Shown piece after piece: positions 21,629 to 31,776 of a stretch of 64,000 bases of DNA. How positions within the stretch are numbered: position 1 is the first letter of the stretch; each line of letters opens with the position of its first letter. A model generated the notes under the pieces. The model was not told the DNA's origin, searched no databases, and saw only the letters and a list, made by a program, of their open reading frames with translations. Both the position numbers and the translations under genes were made by a program. The DNA is from Limonium bicolor (lineage: Eukaryota > Streptophyta > Magnoliopsida > Caryophyllales > Plumbaginaceae), in the NCBI GenBank assembly GCA_023374045.1, contig CM041780.1:37587030-37651029 (forward strand). The letters are read 5' to 3'.

Positions 21629-24600
21629 ATGGCGGACGATGCTTCCAACGCTGGCGAGGTCACCCCTGACAGTGTCACCAAAGGTACTCCTGTCACGATA
21701 AACAACACAACAATTCAGTCCACAAGCTCACATTCAGTTGTCACAGCGGCAGCAAATTTAGTTAAATTGACACAACAAAATTTCAGATTATGGAAAGGTA
21801 TGCTTGTCCCTTTCCTCAGAGGAAATGATCTGTACAAATATGTAGATGGTTCTTACCCTTGTCCATCTCGATTTGTGAATAATGAGCCCAATTCAGAATA
21901 TGTAAAGTGGATCCAGCAAGATCAACTCATATTGAGTGTGTTACTTGTTTCCCTATCACCTGAAATTGCTGCTCAAGTTATAGATCTAACCACTTCGGCT
22001 GCTGTTTGGGAGGAGCTGCACAATTCCTTTGCAGCTCAAACAGCCGCTTGCATTGGGCAACTACATCTGAAATTGGCTTCACTCACTAAGACTGGTGATG
22101 AGGATATCACTAGCTACTTTAATCGGGCCAAATCTCTGTGTTCCTCTCTGGCTATCACAGGACATCCGGTTTCTAATATGCAGTTCCAAAGTTTTGTCCT
22201 AAGGGGTCTTCCTGATGACTATGACTCTATTGTGACTAATCTAGTCACTAGATCTGATGGCTGTACTCCTCAGCAGATCTACAATCATCTGCTCACTTAT
22301 GAAGATATGCTTAGACAGAGGAGGAAAACTGTCACAGAAGGTGTTTGTCTAAATGCTACTGAGACAAACACAAGTGGTGGTGGTTCCAGAGGCAAGAATA
22401 AACAGAAAGGACGTGGAGGTTATCAGAATTCTCAGAATCAATCCTCTGGTTCCTATGGAAGAGGAAAAGGGAATCAGACACAGAATTACTACAATGCTGG
22501 TAAAGGTTCAGGTGGGGGCCAAACTGTTTTCACAGGACAAACAGACACTCGGCCTTCCTGCCAGATCTGTCACAAAAAGGGACATGTGGCAGCTCTTTGT
22601 TACTGTCGCTATAGCCACACACATCAACCACCAGCACCTCCCACATTCTCTGCCAATGCCACTACAAACTATACCCCATCTGAGTGGCTACCAGACACTG
22701 CTGCTACACATCACTTCACAGGAGACTTCTCTCGTCTCAATCTACAAGCTTCTGATTATACAGGACCTGAGACAGTTGCCTTAGGGGATGGGTCTGCCCT
22801 TCCTATCTCTAGCCAAGGCTCAGGTTGTCTCTCCTATCCTAATGGTGATTTTGTTCTAAACAATATCTACCATAGCCCCTCTATGAATAAACATTTAATT
22901 TCAGTCAGACAGTTTTGTCAGGATAATAGTGCATATTTTGAATTCTATTCCACTCATTTTCTTTTGAAGGATCTTACAACTCATCAAACTATCCTTCAAG
23001 GACCAGTTAAGGGGGGCGTCTATGTTTTTCCAAGCACTCTTCCCTCACTCAACTCCACCACCCTTCTCCCTGGAGCTAAAGCTACATCTCATGTGTGGCA
23101 TCAACGTTTGGGACACCCCTCTAGTTTTATTACACAGAAAGTTCTTTCTATGTTTAAACTTCCTGTTGTAAGGGATAAAACTCCTACTTTCTGTTCTGCT
23201 TGTTGTCAGGGCAAACTTCATGCCTTTCCTCATTACACTAGTACTTCTGTTTCAACAGAACCTTTTGCCCTTGTTTATATGGATGTTTGGGGTCCTTCAT
23301 ATATCACCTCTGTTGATAATATGCACTATTTTCTCCTGCTTGTAGATGACTACTCTAAGTTTGTCTGGCTTATACCTATGGCTAAGAAATCTGATGTATA
23401 TCAGATATTCACTGTTTTCCTACATCTGGTTAGGAATTACTTTGCTACAAGCCTTAAGGCTATTCAGACAGATAATGGGGGTGAGTTTAGGGCACTAAAG
23501 CCCTTGACTGAACAGTTTGGCATTCTTCACAGATTTTCCTGTCCTTATTCACATCAGCAAAATGGGGCAGTGGAGGTTAGAAACAGGTTTGTTGTGGAAA
23601 GGGGCTTATCTCTGTTGGCTCAGTCAGGTTTATCCTTTTCCTATTGGACCTATGCTTTTAAGACAGCAGTTTATTTGTTGAACAGAACCCCTACAAAACT
23701 GCTATCCTTTGCCACTCCCTATGAAAGACTTTTTCACACACAACCTGATTATACTACCCTGAGGGTCTTTGGGTGCTCATGTTGGCCAAACTTGCGTCCT
23801 CACAACACCCACAAATTGTCTTTCAGATCCTCTCCGTGTGTGTTCCTTGGCTACCCATCTAATCACACAGGCTACCTCTGCCTATGCCTTTCCACTGGAA
23901 AACTCTACACCAGCAGGGATGTTTTGTTTGATGAAACATCTTTTCCCTTCAAACACAAACCCACTAACTCCTCACCACTTCTACCTTCCCCATCAGCCCA
24001 ATGCCTACCTGTCCTAATTCCCCATCTTCATACCTCTACCCCACCAGTCTCTGACCCTCCACCACCAACAGACATCAATACCTTACCCACAGAGACTACT
24101 TCCTCCCCACACAATCATTCTACCTCACAATCTTCTTCAGCAAGCTTACCTACAACCCCTCCCACACCAGCTCCACCTCAACACCCTATGATAACCAGAT
24201 CCAAACACAACATCCATAAACCTCTGGTCAGGACAGATGGTACCATACCATGGGCCTGTGCTACCACTGTCTCTTCCTCATCTATCCCAGAGGAGCCTAC
24301 CTTCACTCAGGCACAACAGTACCCTGCATGGCAAGAGGCTATAAATCAGGAGTACTCTGCTCTCCTACACAATCACACGTGGGATTTGGTTCCTCCACCA
24401 GAGGGGGCAAATATTTTAGGGGTGAAATGGATACTAAAGACAAAGAAAACATCCACAGGGACAATTGAAAGAAGAAAGGCACGTTTGGTTGCACAAGGTT
24501 TCAAACAGCATGAGGGAGTTGATTTTACTGAGACTTTTAGTCCAGTGGTAAAGGTGGTTACTATAAGGGTTGTGTTATCTCTTGCTATATCTCTCCACTG

Positions 24601-25849
24601 GCCTATACAACAGCTTGACATTCAGAATGCCTTTCTGAATGGAGACATTGAGGAGGAGGTTTTTGTTAAACAACCTCCTGGCTTTGTGCATCCTACCTAT
24701 CCTAAGCATGTGTGCAAGCTTAGGAAAGCTCTTTATGGACTAAAACAGTCCCCTAGGGCTTGGTTTTCCACCCTCAGCTCTACTTTAATTGATATTGGCT
24801 TTCAAGCATCCACCACCGATCCCTCTCTCTTCACTTTCCATCACAAAAATGACATTGTTTTTGTCCTTGTCTATGTTGACGACATACTTATCACTGGAAA
24901 CTCTCTCAAGGTTCTAAATGCACTGAAACACAGTCTAGCCTCTAAGTTTCCTGTTAAGGATCTAGGGGATCTGTCCTATTTCCTTGGCATCTCTGCCACT
25001 AGGTCGTCATCTGGCCTATTACTGCAACAGAAACAATACATCACCACACTTCTCACCTCCACCAACATGCATACCTCTAAACCCATATCTACCCCTATGA
25101 GCTCTACCATTTCCCTTGATTCTACAGATTCAGTTCTCTATCCAGAACCCACTTCCTATCGAAGTGTGGTGGGTTCCTTACAATATTTGTCTATAACCCG
25201 CCCCGATATCCAATTTGCTGTGAGCAAGGTTTGTCAGTACATGCATGAGCCTAGATTGATACACTGGCAAGCAGTAAAACGGATTCTGAGGTATTTAAAT
25301 GGTACTCGGGAATTAGGGTTTTTCATACCTTCGTCTCCCTTGGGTCCTCTTCGCGTGTTCTCTGATGCAGACTGGGCGGGTTCAACATCTGACCGTCGCT
25401 CCACTTCTGGTTTTCTCATCTTCATGGGCGACAAGCTCCTGTCATGGAGCTCAAAGAAACAAACTTCAGTGGCTAGATCGACAACAGAGGCTGAATTTAA
25501 GGCCGTCGCAAATGCTACAGCAGAAACTCTTTGGATCCTAAATCTATTACAGGAATTAGGGTTTCCAATTTCAAAACCGCCGTCTTTATTTTGCGACAAC
25601 ATTGGCGCCACTTACCTGGCCAAGAATCCGGTATTTCATACACGGATGAAGCATGTTGCCACCGATTTCTTCTTCGTGCGGGAGAGAATCAGGAATGGCA
25701 GTTTCTGTATTGCTCATCTACCGGCCAAAGACCAACTCGCGGATGCGTTGACAAAGCCCCTTTCTTCCTCGCTCTTTCTTCAGTTTCGTTCTAAGCTTCC
25801 CTTGACCAGTCGTTTAGAACGCGGGGGCATAATAGCCCAGAGTCTATAG
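21629..25849 (+). CDS. Ty1/copia Gag-Pol polyprotein, 1406 aa, intact
   Basis: It encodes all proteins for reverse transcription and integration of the element. Order: gag (about 40-300); CCHC zinc knuckle C311-C314-H319-C324; aspartic protease with catalytic D356 in 'PDTAATHH'; integrase with HHCC zinc site (H488, H491, C522, C525) and catalytic triad D552, D615, E649; reverse transcriptase with 'QLDIQNAFLNGD' (D997) and YVDD (1082-1085); RNase H with D1246 and E1287. D615 and E649 are 33 residues apart rather than 35. I recall the same spacing in related plant copia proteins, so it is probably normal. The first ATG after the primer site is used. The stop (TAG 25847-25849) lies 20 bp inside the 3' LTR, so the C-terminus is read from LTR sequence. 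There is no frameshift or stop, so it may be active. Confidence 0.95.
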   Translation: MADDASNAGEVTPDSVTKGTPVTINNTTIQSTSSHSVVTAAANLVKLTQQNFRLWKGMLVPFLRGNDLYKYVDGSYPCPSRFVNNEPNSEYVKWIQQDQLILSVLLVSLSPEIAAQVIDLTTSAAVWEELHNSFAAQTAACIGQLHLKLASLTKTGDEDITSYFNRAKSLCSSLAITGHPVSNMQFQSFVLRGLPDDYDSIVTNLVTRSDGCTPQQIYNHLLTYEDMLRQRRKTVTEGVCLNATETNTSGGGSRGKNKQKGRGGYQNSQNQSSGSYGRGKGNQTQNYYNAGKGSGGGQTVFTGQTDTRPSCQICHKKGHVAALCYCRYSHTHQPPAPPTFSANATTNYTPSEWLPDTAATHHFTGDFSRLNLQASDYTGPETVALGDGSALPISSQGSGCLSYPNGDFVLNNIYHSPSMNKHLISVRQFCQDNSAYFEFYSTHFLLKDLTTHQTILQGPVKGGVYVFPSTLPSLNSTTLLPGAKATSHVWHQRLGHPSSFITQKVLSMFKLPVVRDKTPTFCSACCQGKLHAFPHYTSTSVSTEPFALVYMDVWGPSYITSVDNMHYFLLLVDDYSKFVWLIPMAKKSDVYQIFTVFLHLVRNYFATSLKAIQTDNGGEFRALKPLTEQFGILHRFSCPYSHQQNGAVEVRNRFVVERGLSLLAQSGLSFSYWTYAFKTAVYLLNRTPTKLLSFATPYERLFHTQPDYTTLRVFGCSCWPNLRPHNTHKLSFRSSPCVFLGYPSNHTGYLCLCLSTGKLYTSRDVLFDETSFPFKHKPTNSSPLLPSPSAQCLPVLIPHLHTSTPPVSDPPPPTDINTLPTETTSSPHNHSTSQSSSASLPTTPPTPAPPQHPMITRSKHNIHKPLVRTDGTIPWACATTVSSSSIPEEPTFTQAQQYPAWQEAINQEYSALLHNHTWDLVPPPEGANILGVKWILKTKKTSTGTIERRKARLVAQGFKQHEGVDFTETFSPVVKVVTIRVVLSLAISLHWPIQQLDIQNAFLNGDIEEEVFVKQPPGFVHPTYPKHVCKLRKALYGLKQSPRAWFSTLSSTLIDIGFQASTTDPSLFTFHHKNDIVFVLVYVDDILITGNSLKVLNALKHSLASKFPVKDLGDLSYFLGISATRSSSGLLLQQKQYITTLLTSTNMHTSKPISTPMSSTISLDSTDSVLYPEPTSYRSVVGSLQYLSITRPDIQFAVSKVCQYMHEPRLIHWQAVKRILRYLNGTRELGFFIPSSPLGPLRVFSDADWAGSTSDRRSTSGFLIFMGDKLLSWSSKKQTSVARSTTEAEFKAVANATAETLWILNLLQELGFPISKPPSLFCDNIGATYLAKNPVFHTRMKHVATDFFFVRERIRNGSFCIAHLPAKDQLADALTKPLSSSLFLQFRSKLPLTSRLERGGIIAQSL
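25821..25829 (+). other. copia polypurine tract
   Basis: GCGGGGGCA abuts the 3' LTR start at 25830, the expected site for plus-strand priming. It is read as coding sequence (the GGI codons near the C-terminus). Confidence 0.75.
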
Positions 25850-26008
25850 TGGGCCGGAATATTAATACATACTAAGCCCATATGTACTAAGGGCTTCTTT
25901 ACAGTTTGTAAGTAGTATAAATACACACACTTGTAAAACCCTGACCAATACAATACAACATACACAGTTACGTATTCACTGTTCTATCGCCTATCTCACA
26001 CTCTATTA
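25830..26008 (+). repeat. copia 3' LTR
   Basis: Compared with the 5' LTR it has ACACACAC for ACACAC after the TATA box and CTGACC for CTGATC; all else is identical. Such similarity indicates recent insertion. Confidence 0.95.
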
Positions 26009-26126
26009 CAGATGCCTCTCTAATGCAACAAGAGTCAAATCACAGTGATACAATGGAATTTGTCTAGAGAAACAATAATTTGGTGAGAGCGCTCGATGAG
26101 GGATGACCACTTGCCATGACTTGAGC

Positions 26127-26309
26127 TCAGTCCTTCTGAGTGTCCTGTGGGTTCATCACAGTCTCTACCGGTGGCAATGTAAGATCAGGCTTGTAAATAT
26201 TGTGGACAATGGAGGCTCCGGCAAGAAGAGATGCTACGACAACGACGCTTGACCAAGCCAGTGATGGTGTGCCAGTAGGGACCGTTCCTCGTCCAAACTT
26301 CTTATTCAT
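26127..26309 (-). CDS. brawnin/UQCC6-like mitochondrial microprotein (DUF4516 family), 60 aa, inside an LTR
   Basis: The frame has an N-terminal basic segment, then 'VPTGTPSLAW', one hydrophobic helix (about residues 18-36, 'VVVVASLLAGASIV') and 'HNIYKPDLTLPPVE'. The pattern P-x-G-x-P, hydrophobic stretch, S-L-L-A-x-x-x-x-V-H-x-x-Y-x-P-D-L-T-x-P is that of brawnin (UQCC6/C12orf73), a small inner-membrane protein needed to assemble respiratory complex III. Usual length is about 60-75 residues. A likely 5' UTR intron precedes it (26550-26393). Twelve further in-frame codons upstream of the ATG (26345-26310, acidic, reading '...DWEEKALE') follow an in-frame TAG at 26348-26346. The ancestral protein may thus have started earlier and this copy be N-terminally shortened. 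The gene lies within the C retroelement LTR on the same strand, with copia inserted about 115 bp past the stop. It may be a captured copy and could be expressed from the LTR or be silent. Homology is fairly sure; function of this copy is unknown. Confidence 0.7.
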   Translation of the reverse strand: MNKKFGRGTVPTGTPSLAWSSVVVVASLLAGASIVHNIYKPDLTLPPVETVMNPQDTQKD

Positions 26310-26392
26310 TTCTAACGCTTTCTCCTCCCAGTCGCTCTGTTTCTCCTATGGCGTATGATTGACTAGTAGATTTGCACCCCCGCTTGGAACAT

Positions 26393-26550
26393 CTGTGAAA
26401 GCAAAGGAGCAATGGGATTCGAGTTCACCTCTCCTATTCGGTATTTCGGGTTATTACCACTACCTAGATGAGTTAGGTAGGGGCTAGATGACAGGAAAAA
26501 GAGACAAACCACCGGCGTACAGCAGCAACAACAATCAACGCCTTACTCAC
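26393..26550 (-). other. putative 5' UTR intron of the brawnin-like gene
   Basis: Donor ACC|GTGAGTAAGG at 26550 and acceptor CTCCTTTGCTTTCACAG at 26393, with a clear pyrimidine tract, give a 158-nt intron. Length and T-rich content are typical of plants. Its retention implies the copy was taken as DNA or unspliced RNA. Confidence 0.5.
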
Positions 26551-26700
26551 GGTATAATTATATGTACTGGTCTACTTTTGCTGCTAGTTTTCTTCTAGCT
26601 CTAATTCCCTTTTACTTTTTAGACTCATGTGTTTAGACAGACAGGAGAGAAGAGTTCGGTGTGGAGAGAGTTGATCAGATCGACACCACCAGAATGGACA
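26551..26700 (-). promoter_or_regulatory. putative first exon/5' UTR of the brawnin-like gene
   Basis: The sequence upstream of the donor is rich in CT on the minus strand ('caactctctccacacc', 'ctcttctctcctgtctgtct'), as plant leaders are. No TATA box could be fixed with confidence. The only upstream ATG opens a short frame that stops before the donor. Confidence 0.3.
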
Positions 26701-26759
26701 AGGGAAGGTTTCCTTTCAGCTAAGTAGTGCCTAAGGTAATGGCACGTAATATGCCATGG

Positions 26760-28060
26760 TGTCAAGCACCTATTAGTTTAAATTGTTGGCTGCATAAAAT
26801 TAAATCATTTATCCTCTGACTAAGAAAATAAGGTCGGCAAGACCTATTAAACAAAGAAGTCGGCTATATATATATGCTGCTAAAAAAGTATTAGTTGGAG
26901 GATTGTAATAATTGCAAGAGACAAAACAACTAATGAAGTAGAGCAATGTAACCGGGCATTAATATGCTGAAATAAGCAATTGCTGGTTGTAAAAGATTAA
27001 AACGTACAACCTATGACTAAGCAAGAAAAACGGCAATATTCAGCTGGTAATTATATATGTAGCATAGTAATGATTGTATAAGACAAAATAGCTAATGAAC
27101 TTGTAATAAGTATATAAAACATAGTAACTAATTAATCATTACCGTATGAAAGGAATCGGGAATGACATGCTGAAAGTATATATTCTTGGCGCAAAAAGGA
27201 AGGCTTTGTATAAGGCCCTGTTTGGCTTTGTTTTTGCTAGGAAATGAAGGGTACTTTAGGATGGAGAAAGACCTAGTTTGGCTGTATACATTAAGGTATA
27301 AAATAGGTGGTAATGACAAGAGAATAAACTAGCTAACCATATACATTTACAACCGATATTATAAACTTAGCTCGTCATTGTAAAAATGACGCATTTTAAC
27401 ATAACAGTCGGTAATATAAATTTAAAATGTCACTGTAACAATGACACATTTTAATATTACAGTCAATTACTTTTACCAATAAGCTAGGATATAATAATAA
27501 TGGATAGGACTAAAAATAACTAGGCAAGTTATATACATATACTTAATCAACGTATACATATTCATAACTGATTTAACTTAGCAACGTATATATGCACATA
27601 AGCGATTTGTATACATATTTATATATGCGATTTAGCAAGCAACATATACATATATGTATAAACGATTTAGTAAGCAATATATATATAAGCGATATATATA
27701 TTTAGTAAGCTATACATATATATATAAAAACGGTTTAGTAATGTACTGTGCTAGCAAGTTTACTTACGGTAATGATGGCTAACTATGTACATTACAGCCG
27801 GTAATATAAACTCAACATGTCACTATAAAAATTACAGTCGATAACTATAGTTGAAAACTTGTTACTTGGTCGGTTAATACATGGCTATAATACAAGGCTG
27901 TTTATTTATATTATCACGTCTAACTCCTAATTGAAATACCAATATATAAATGATCACATGATAATTTAATTTCTCGCTATGGTATAATAACTAAATAACT
28001 AAAGGTACGGCGTTTTCCTAAATCTATCAAATTCATGCATATAAGTACGTACGACTTGTA
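26760..28060. other. AT-rich U3 side of the C LTR
   Basis: No gene. It contains repeated words such as 'acagtcggtaatataaa' (about 27405, 27793 and 27830, with variants), 'atgtcactgtaa' and many 'tatatatgcgatttagcaagc' variants between 27580 and 27740. 'aaggccctgtttggctttg' near 27210 resembles a common plant transposon end but no partner end was found. Confidence 0.45.
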
Positions 28061-28724
28061 TATTCCAAACATTTGAGTTTATCCAAAACTATTCTAAAAT
28101 TGACGGTAATGTATTTGCTTCCTAAAATCTATAGGTGTTATAATACATGTATACATGTCTACAATTTTCATTTGTATAAGCTAGTAATTTAATAACTTCC
28201 ATTGTACTAGCTTATATCAATTTCAAGCAAACACATACACATATAAAATAATAAAGAAGGTATATTTTATAGCTAAGATTTTCTGGGGTGTTTCACTTTT
28301 TACTCGGGTTTTGACCCACGATCCTAGACATGGGTATCATCTTCAGGCCCAATCATAATCACTCGGCCCAAATTCCAATTCACATCCAGAACATGGTTTA
28401 GAAATCACTTCGGCCCATCCGCTTTACTTCTACCCCAAACACATTCTGGCCCAAGCGCCCAATTCTCAGAACATTCCGGCTCAAGAACCACGCTCTTCAA
28501 ACATCTCAGCCTAGGCACCAGTTCACAGCTCATGAATCAATCCGGCCCATGTGCCTCCTTTCTAACTCATTTCGGGCCTCAGTGCCAACCCACAATCTTC
28601 AAAACACTCCAACTTATATGCTTTTCTTGTAGCCCAAACAAGTTTTTACCTAGAACTTCTTCACGGTCTAGAATTTTAGCTCAATCCACTTTTGTTTTCC
28701 AACAGATAAGCCCGAATCCCAAGT

Positions 28725-30026
28725 ATGACAGAGGGAGGAAACCCAGTCAGCATGGAGGCCCAGTTTGCAGCCTTAGAGCAAAGGTACATGGCTGCCTTTG
28801 ACGCCATGGAACATAAACATAGGTCCACCACTAATGACATGGAGGCTAAGTCTGTCACCATCATCGAAGAGATGAAAAGCAAAATCAATTCCCTTGAGGT
28901 TGGTCATCAGGAAAACATTTCAGGAAAGATTGTTGACTCTGGGAACGAGCGTGACTACATCAAAGTTAACTCTGTTGAGGCCCAGGATGCACAAAGATTT
29001 GTAGGGCAAGTCGTCCCGGACCGCCAACTAACTGCAGAATTAAGGAAAACCCTGAAAAGGATCGAGCGCATGGAAAAAGCTAGCAAGCCAGCTGGTTTCG
29101 ATTACTCTTCTATGGAATCGTACCCCAAGGTTAATCTCCCTCTGAAATTGAAGCTATCCACACTTGCTCTATACAAGGGATCCTCATACCCGCAGGTCCA
29201 TTTGGCGATGTTCGATAGGGAAATGTCCATCCTTAGGTTGAATGACATGCAGAAGGCCAAGGTTTTCGCCAGTTATCTCGATGAAATACCTCAACATTGG
29301 TACTTGACACAGAGGATGAACACCAAAATCTATGAAGAGGTTTATGAGGCTTTCCTGCACCATTTCTAGTATGCTAAGAATCTTGAAGTCACCAGGTCCG
29401 ACCTTGCCAGTACCCGGCAGGGAAACAGTGAATCAATGTCTGACTTCATCAAACGGTGGAGGATGAAGGCCGCTGCTATGCCTACAAAAATGGATGAGCA
29501 AGAACAAATTCGAATGATTGTGGACAATATGCAAAGACAATACAACAACGAGCTGAGTTGCACATACTTCCCTAATTTCGACATGCTGATGGGACAGGTA
29601 AGAGTTATGGAAGAAAAGATTCACAAAGGCGAGCTGAAGCTGGGACAACCCAAAGCCCAGGGTGTGAGTATCGAGACCTTTAAGTCAGGACCGGCCAGAG
29701 CAGCTCAAGTTTCGTACCAAGTGAGCACCATACAAAAACCCAGTGCTGCAAGGCAGAGCGTCAAGGCCTCGCCCCGATCCAAGAGTTTCCCTGCACCGAG
29801 ACAGTTTACCGACATTGGCCGGCCTCTCAGTCAAGCACTCGTGAAGCTACAAGAGCTAGACTTACTACAGCCTCTCACACCTAGTACTAGGATCACCCAG
29901 GTCGGGGAACAACTCCATCAGTTCTGCCAGTTTCATCAACTACCAAGACACAGTACTGACGACTGCAGAGCATTGAAGCACAAGATCGAAGACCTTATCG
30001 AGCAAGGACTCCAGTTTGTTGAATAG
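28725..30026 (+). pseudogene. B1 gag (Tat/Ogre-like), one premature stop
   Basis: The frame runs 433 codons with a single internal stop, TAG at 29367-29369, after 'AFLHHF'. B2 has 'FLHHFEYA' at this place, so the stop replaces a Glu codon. The N-terminal third is coiled-coil-like (E/K/M-rich). The centre has the retrotransposon gag core, with 'LYKGSSYPQVHLAMFDREM', 'WRMKAAAMPTKMDEQEQIR' and 'MVEKIHKGE'-like segments. The C-terminus has 'FCQFHQLPRHSTDDC', a zinc-knuckle-like motif typical of this gag type. Gag forms the virus-like particle in the cytoplasm. No protease or pol follows. Apart from the stop it is well preserved, suggesting relatively recent loss. Confidence 0.8.
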
Positions 30027-31632
30027 GCAAAAGTCTAGTAGTGTTTTGTTTACTCTTTTCAATTTGGTGGGAAGTTTATCACATTTCTATGAAGTTTAGA
30101 TTTCAGTTTTTCGGCTTTTTCAGTTTGTGATCACAAAAATGATAATAAAAGAAATGTGTTCGCTCACCTTGCACCTTCAACCAAATCATCTTGCTCATTA
30201 GCAAACATTTCCTAAAACTAATGTTCATGAAACGGTCATTTCTTGGCAACTGAACAAAACGAGTTGTCTTTTGTTCTTAAAAGATGGACATGTCCAACCA
30301 AACATCACTACTCACCCCAAAATTATCCAAACAACCCACGAAGCGGTCCAAGTCTACATTTGTCAAATTGTTGTTAAAAACCTTGGATTAATACTGGGGG
30401 CAATCTGAGTTTAAGTTCGTCATCTTTCACCTTTCGATTAAATATGCGAACGAGTCTCAGAGTGAGAATTCTCGAGAGTGACTTGAGCGGAAAAACCACG
30501 AGTGAACGAGCGTGTCATTTTTACACGACTCCGGTGAGACCATATTCAAAGGTAAGGTAAACGACATAACTCCGACCGAAGGAGATAATTTGTAAATTTA
30601 CTCTTAGACCTGCGAAAAGTAGCAAAGAGCGGATACACAACTATCAGGAATGACTAAGCGCCTAGGTACAGCACCACATAACCAAAAGCTTGTGAACCCT
30701 GACATTAAACCCTAGGCACCCCCGCTGAGCATTTCATATATACCTTTTCGATATTGCAAAGCTCCACAGAACAAGCTAGCCTGTGATGAATAACCGACCC
30801 GGTGACCAAACGAAGCGAAGAGCCTGACTCTCAGATAACGTTTTCATCAGTCCAGAGAAGCAAAGCCGTTATCAGCATGAGGAAGTGATCCTCAAATGGT
30901 CCCAAAGTGACACAGGATCCAAAGAGCTCACATCAAAACAGCTCTTAAAACTCAAAACCGGGAGTCACAAGAATCCCGAAGGTGAAGTCAAGAAAGGATA
31001 AAACAAAGAGGCAAACCCGAAGTGCCTCGAAGAAATCCAAATGATAAAGAAAAGAGAAATGGTGTAATGGACAACTTCAAAAGTCCAAGTCCAGAAGCTC
31101 GAAAACAACGTCTACACAAAGCAGCTAGACGACTTCAAGACAAGGAAGATGAATCCGAGAGAAGACGCAAGGTGCAGCCTTGGTCTACCACTTAAGCTCC
31201 ACATACCTCAAATATCCCTCCATGGTCCCGTCGTCTTTCATCACACCCCATGGCCACGTTATAAGCTTTAAAGAATTCCGACTTAATAGTTGTGTGTCCA
31301 ATCACGTGAAAGTAACAGATCAAATGCGTAAATCCATCAAATATCGAATTCAATGGTCTACAAGTTGTTACCGTAGGTGAGGAACGAGTGCAAGCACCAA
31401 ACACGCCGAGTGTAGGTTAGGAAGCACCACATAAAAACATAAGCCTTGACCCTGTGAGGACAAGACTCGTTCGCACGTTTCATAAAAGAAAATAGTTCCG
31501 ATCGATTTCCATGAACTCTAGCTCAGATTGTCTTAAGGGAAAAATACTAGGGGCAATTATTGGTTCTAACAATTGCTATGACAACACCAATTGGAACCCA
31601 GAGCTCAAACATCACCACCACCATTCCACTAC

Positions 31633-31776
31633 AGGCCCACATAAGCCCTTACCTCCACACCACCACTACACAGGCCCACATAAGCCCTTACCTCCACACC
31701 ACCACTACACAGGCCCACATAAGCCCTTACCTGCACGTCAAACACCACAGGCCCACATAAGCCCTTACCTTCACAC
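31633..31776 (+). repeat. 39-bp tandem array in B1
   Basis: Four copies of 'aggcccacataagcccttac' followed by a CCACACCACCACTA-type spacer; the last two are diverged. Confidence 0.8.

Larger units (their letters stand above)
21401..26008 (+). mobile_element. complete young Ty1/copia retrotransposon (4608 bp)
   Basis: Perfect target duplication CAGAT (21396-21400 and 26009-26013). LTRs are 177 bp (21401-21577) and 179 bp (25830-26008) and differ by one substitution and one CA-dinucleotide indel. They start TAATAG and end CTATTA instead of TG...CA. Initiator Met-tRNA primer site at 21578, one uninterrupted polyprotein, and a purine tract GCGGGGGCA right before the 3' LTR. Short LTRs and total length fit the compact copia lineages (Ale/Retrofit-like). 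It lies inside the C LTR. Confidence 0.95.
13602..28295 (-). mobile_element. composite element C (giant-LTR retroelement with nested insertions)
   Basis: The termini are flanked by perfect 5-bp duplications CTTTT (13597-13601 and 28296-28300). The disrupted B1 sequence aligns without gap across the site to the unoccupied B2 copy near 59592. Main parts from right to left on the minus strand: 5' LTR 28295-18553 (about 5.1 kb without copia), primer site at 18549-18538, internal region 18552-18070, 3' LTR fragment 18069-17841, a TRIM-derived block, and finally 50 bp of U3 in the opposite orientation. Both outer ends therefore read TGAAACACCCCAG inward, which a normal LTR element would not show. 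Confidence 0.75.
18553..28295 (-). repeat. C 5' LTR, about 5.1 kb plus copia insertion
   Basis: The minus-strand start TGAAACACCCC is at 28295 and the end GGGGTGTTACA is at 18563-18553, next to the primer site. The interior cannot be checked against the 3' LTR, which keeps only 229 bp. It includes an AT-rich U3 side (26760-28060), a gene-like segment encoding the brawnin-like protein (26127-26700), the copia insertion, a segment with splice-donor-like sites (20750-21390), a hairpin array (19433-19521) and an U5 side with 'cagcggaag' at 18613-18621. Confidence 0.65.

Noticed and set aside
26127..26309. Reading the brawnin-like gene as an ordinary host locus in place
   Set aside because: Both outer ends of the region are retroelement termini with a matching duplication inside B1, and B2 shows the empty site; a gene in place would need those matches to be chance.
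27205..27225. CCCTGTTTGG-type transposon end in the C LTR
   Set aside because: No matching inverted end or duplication was found nearby.
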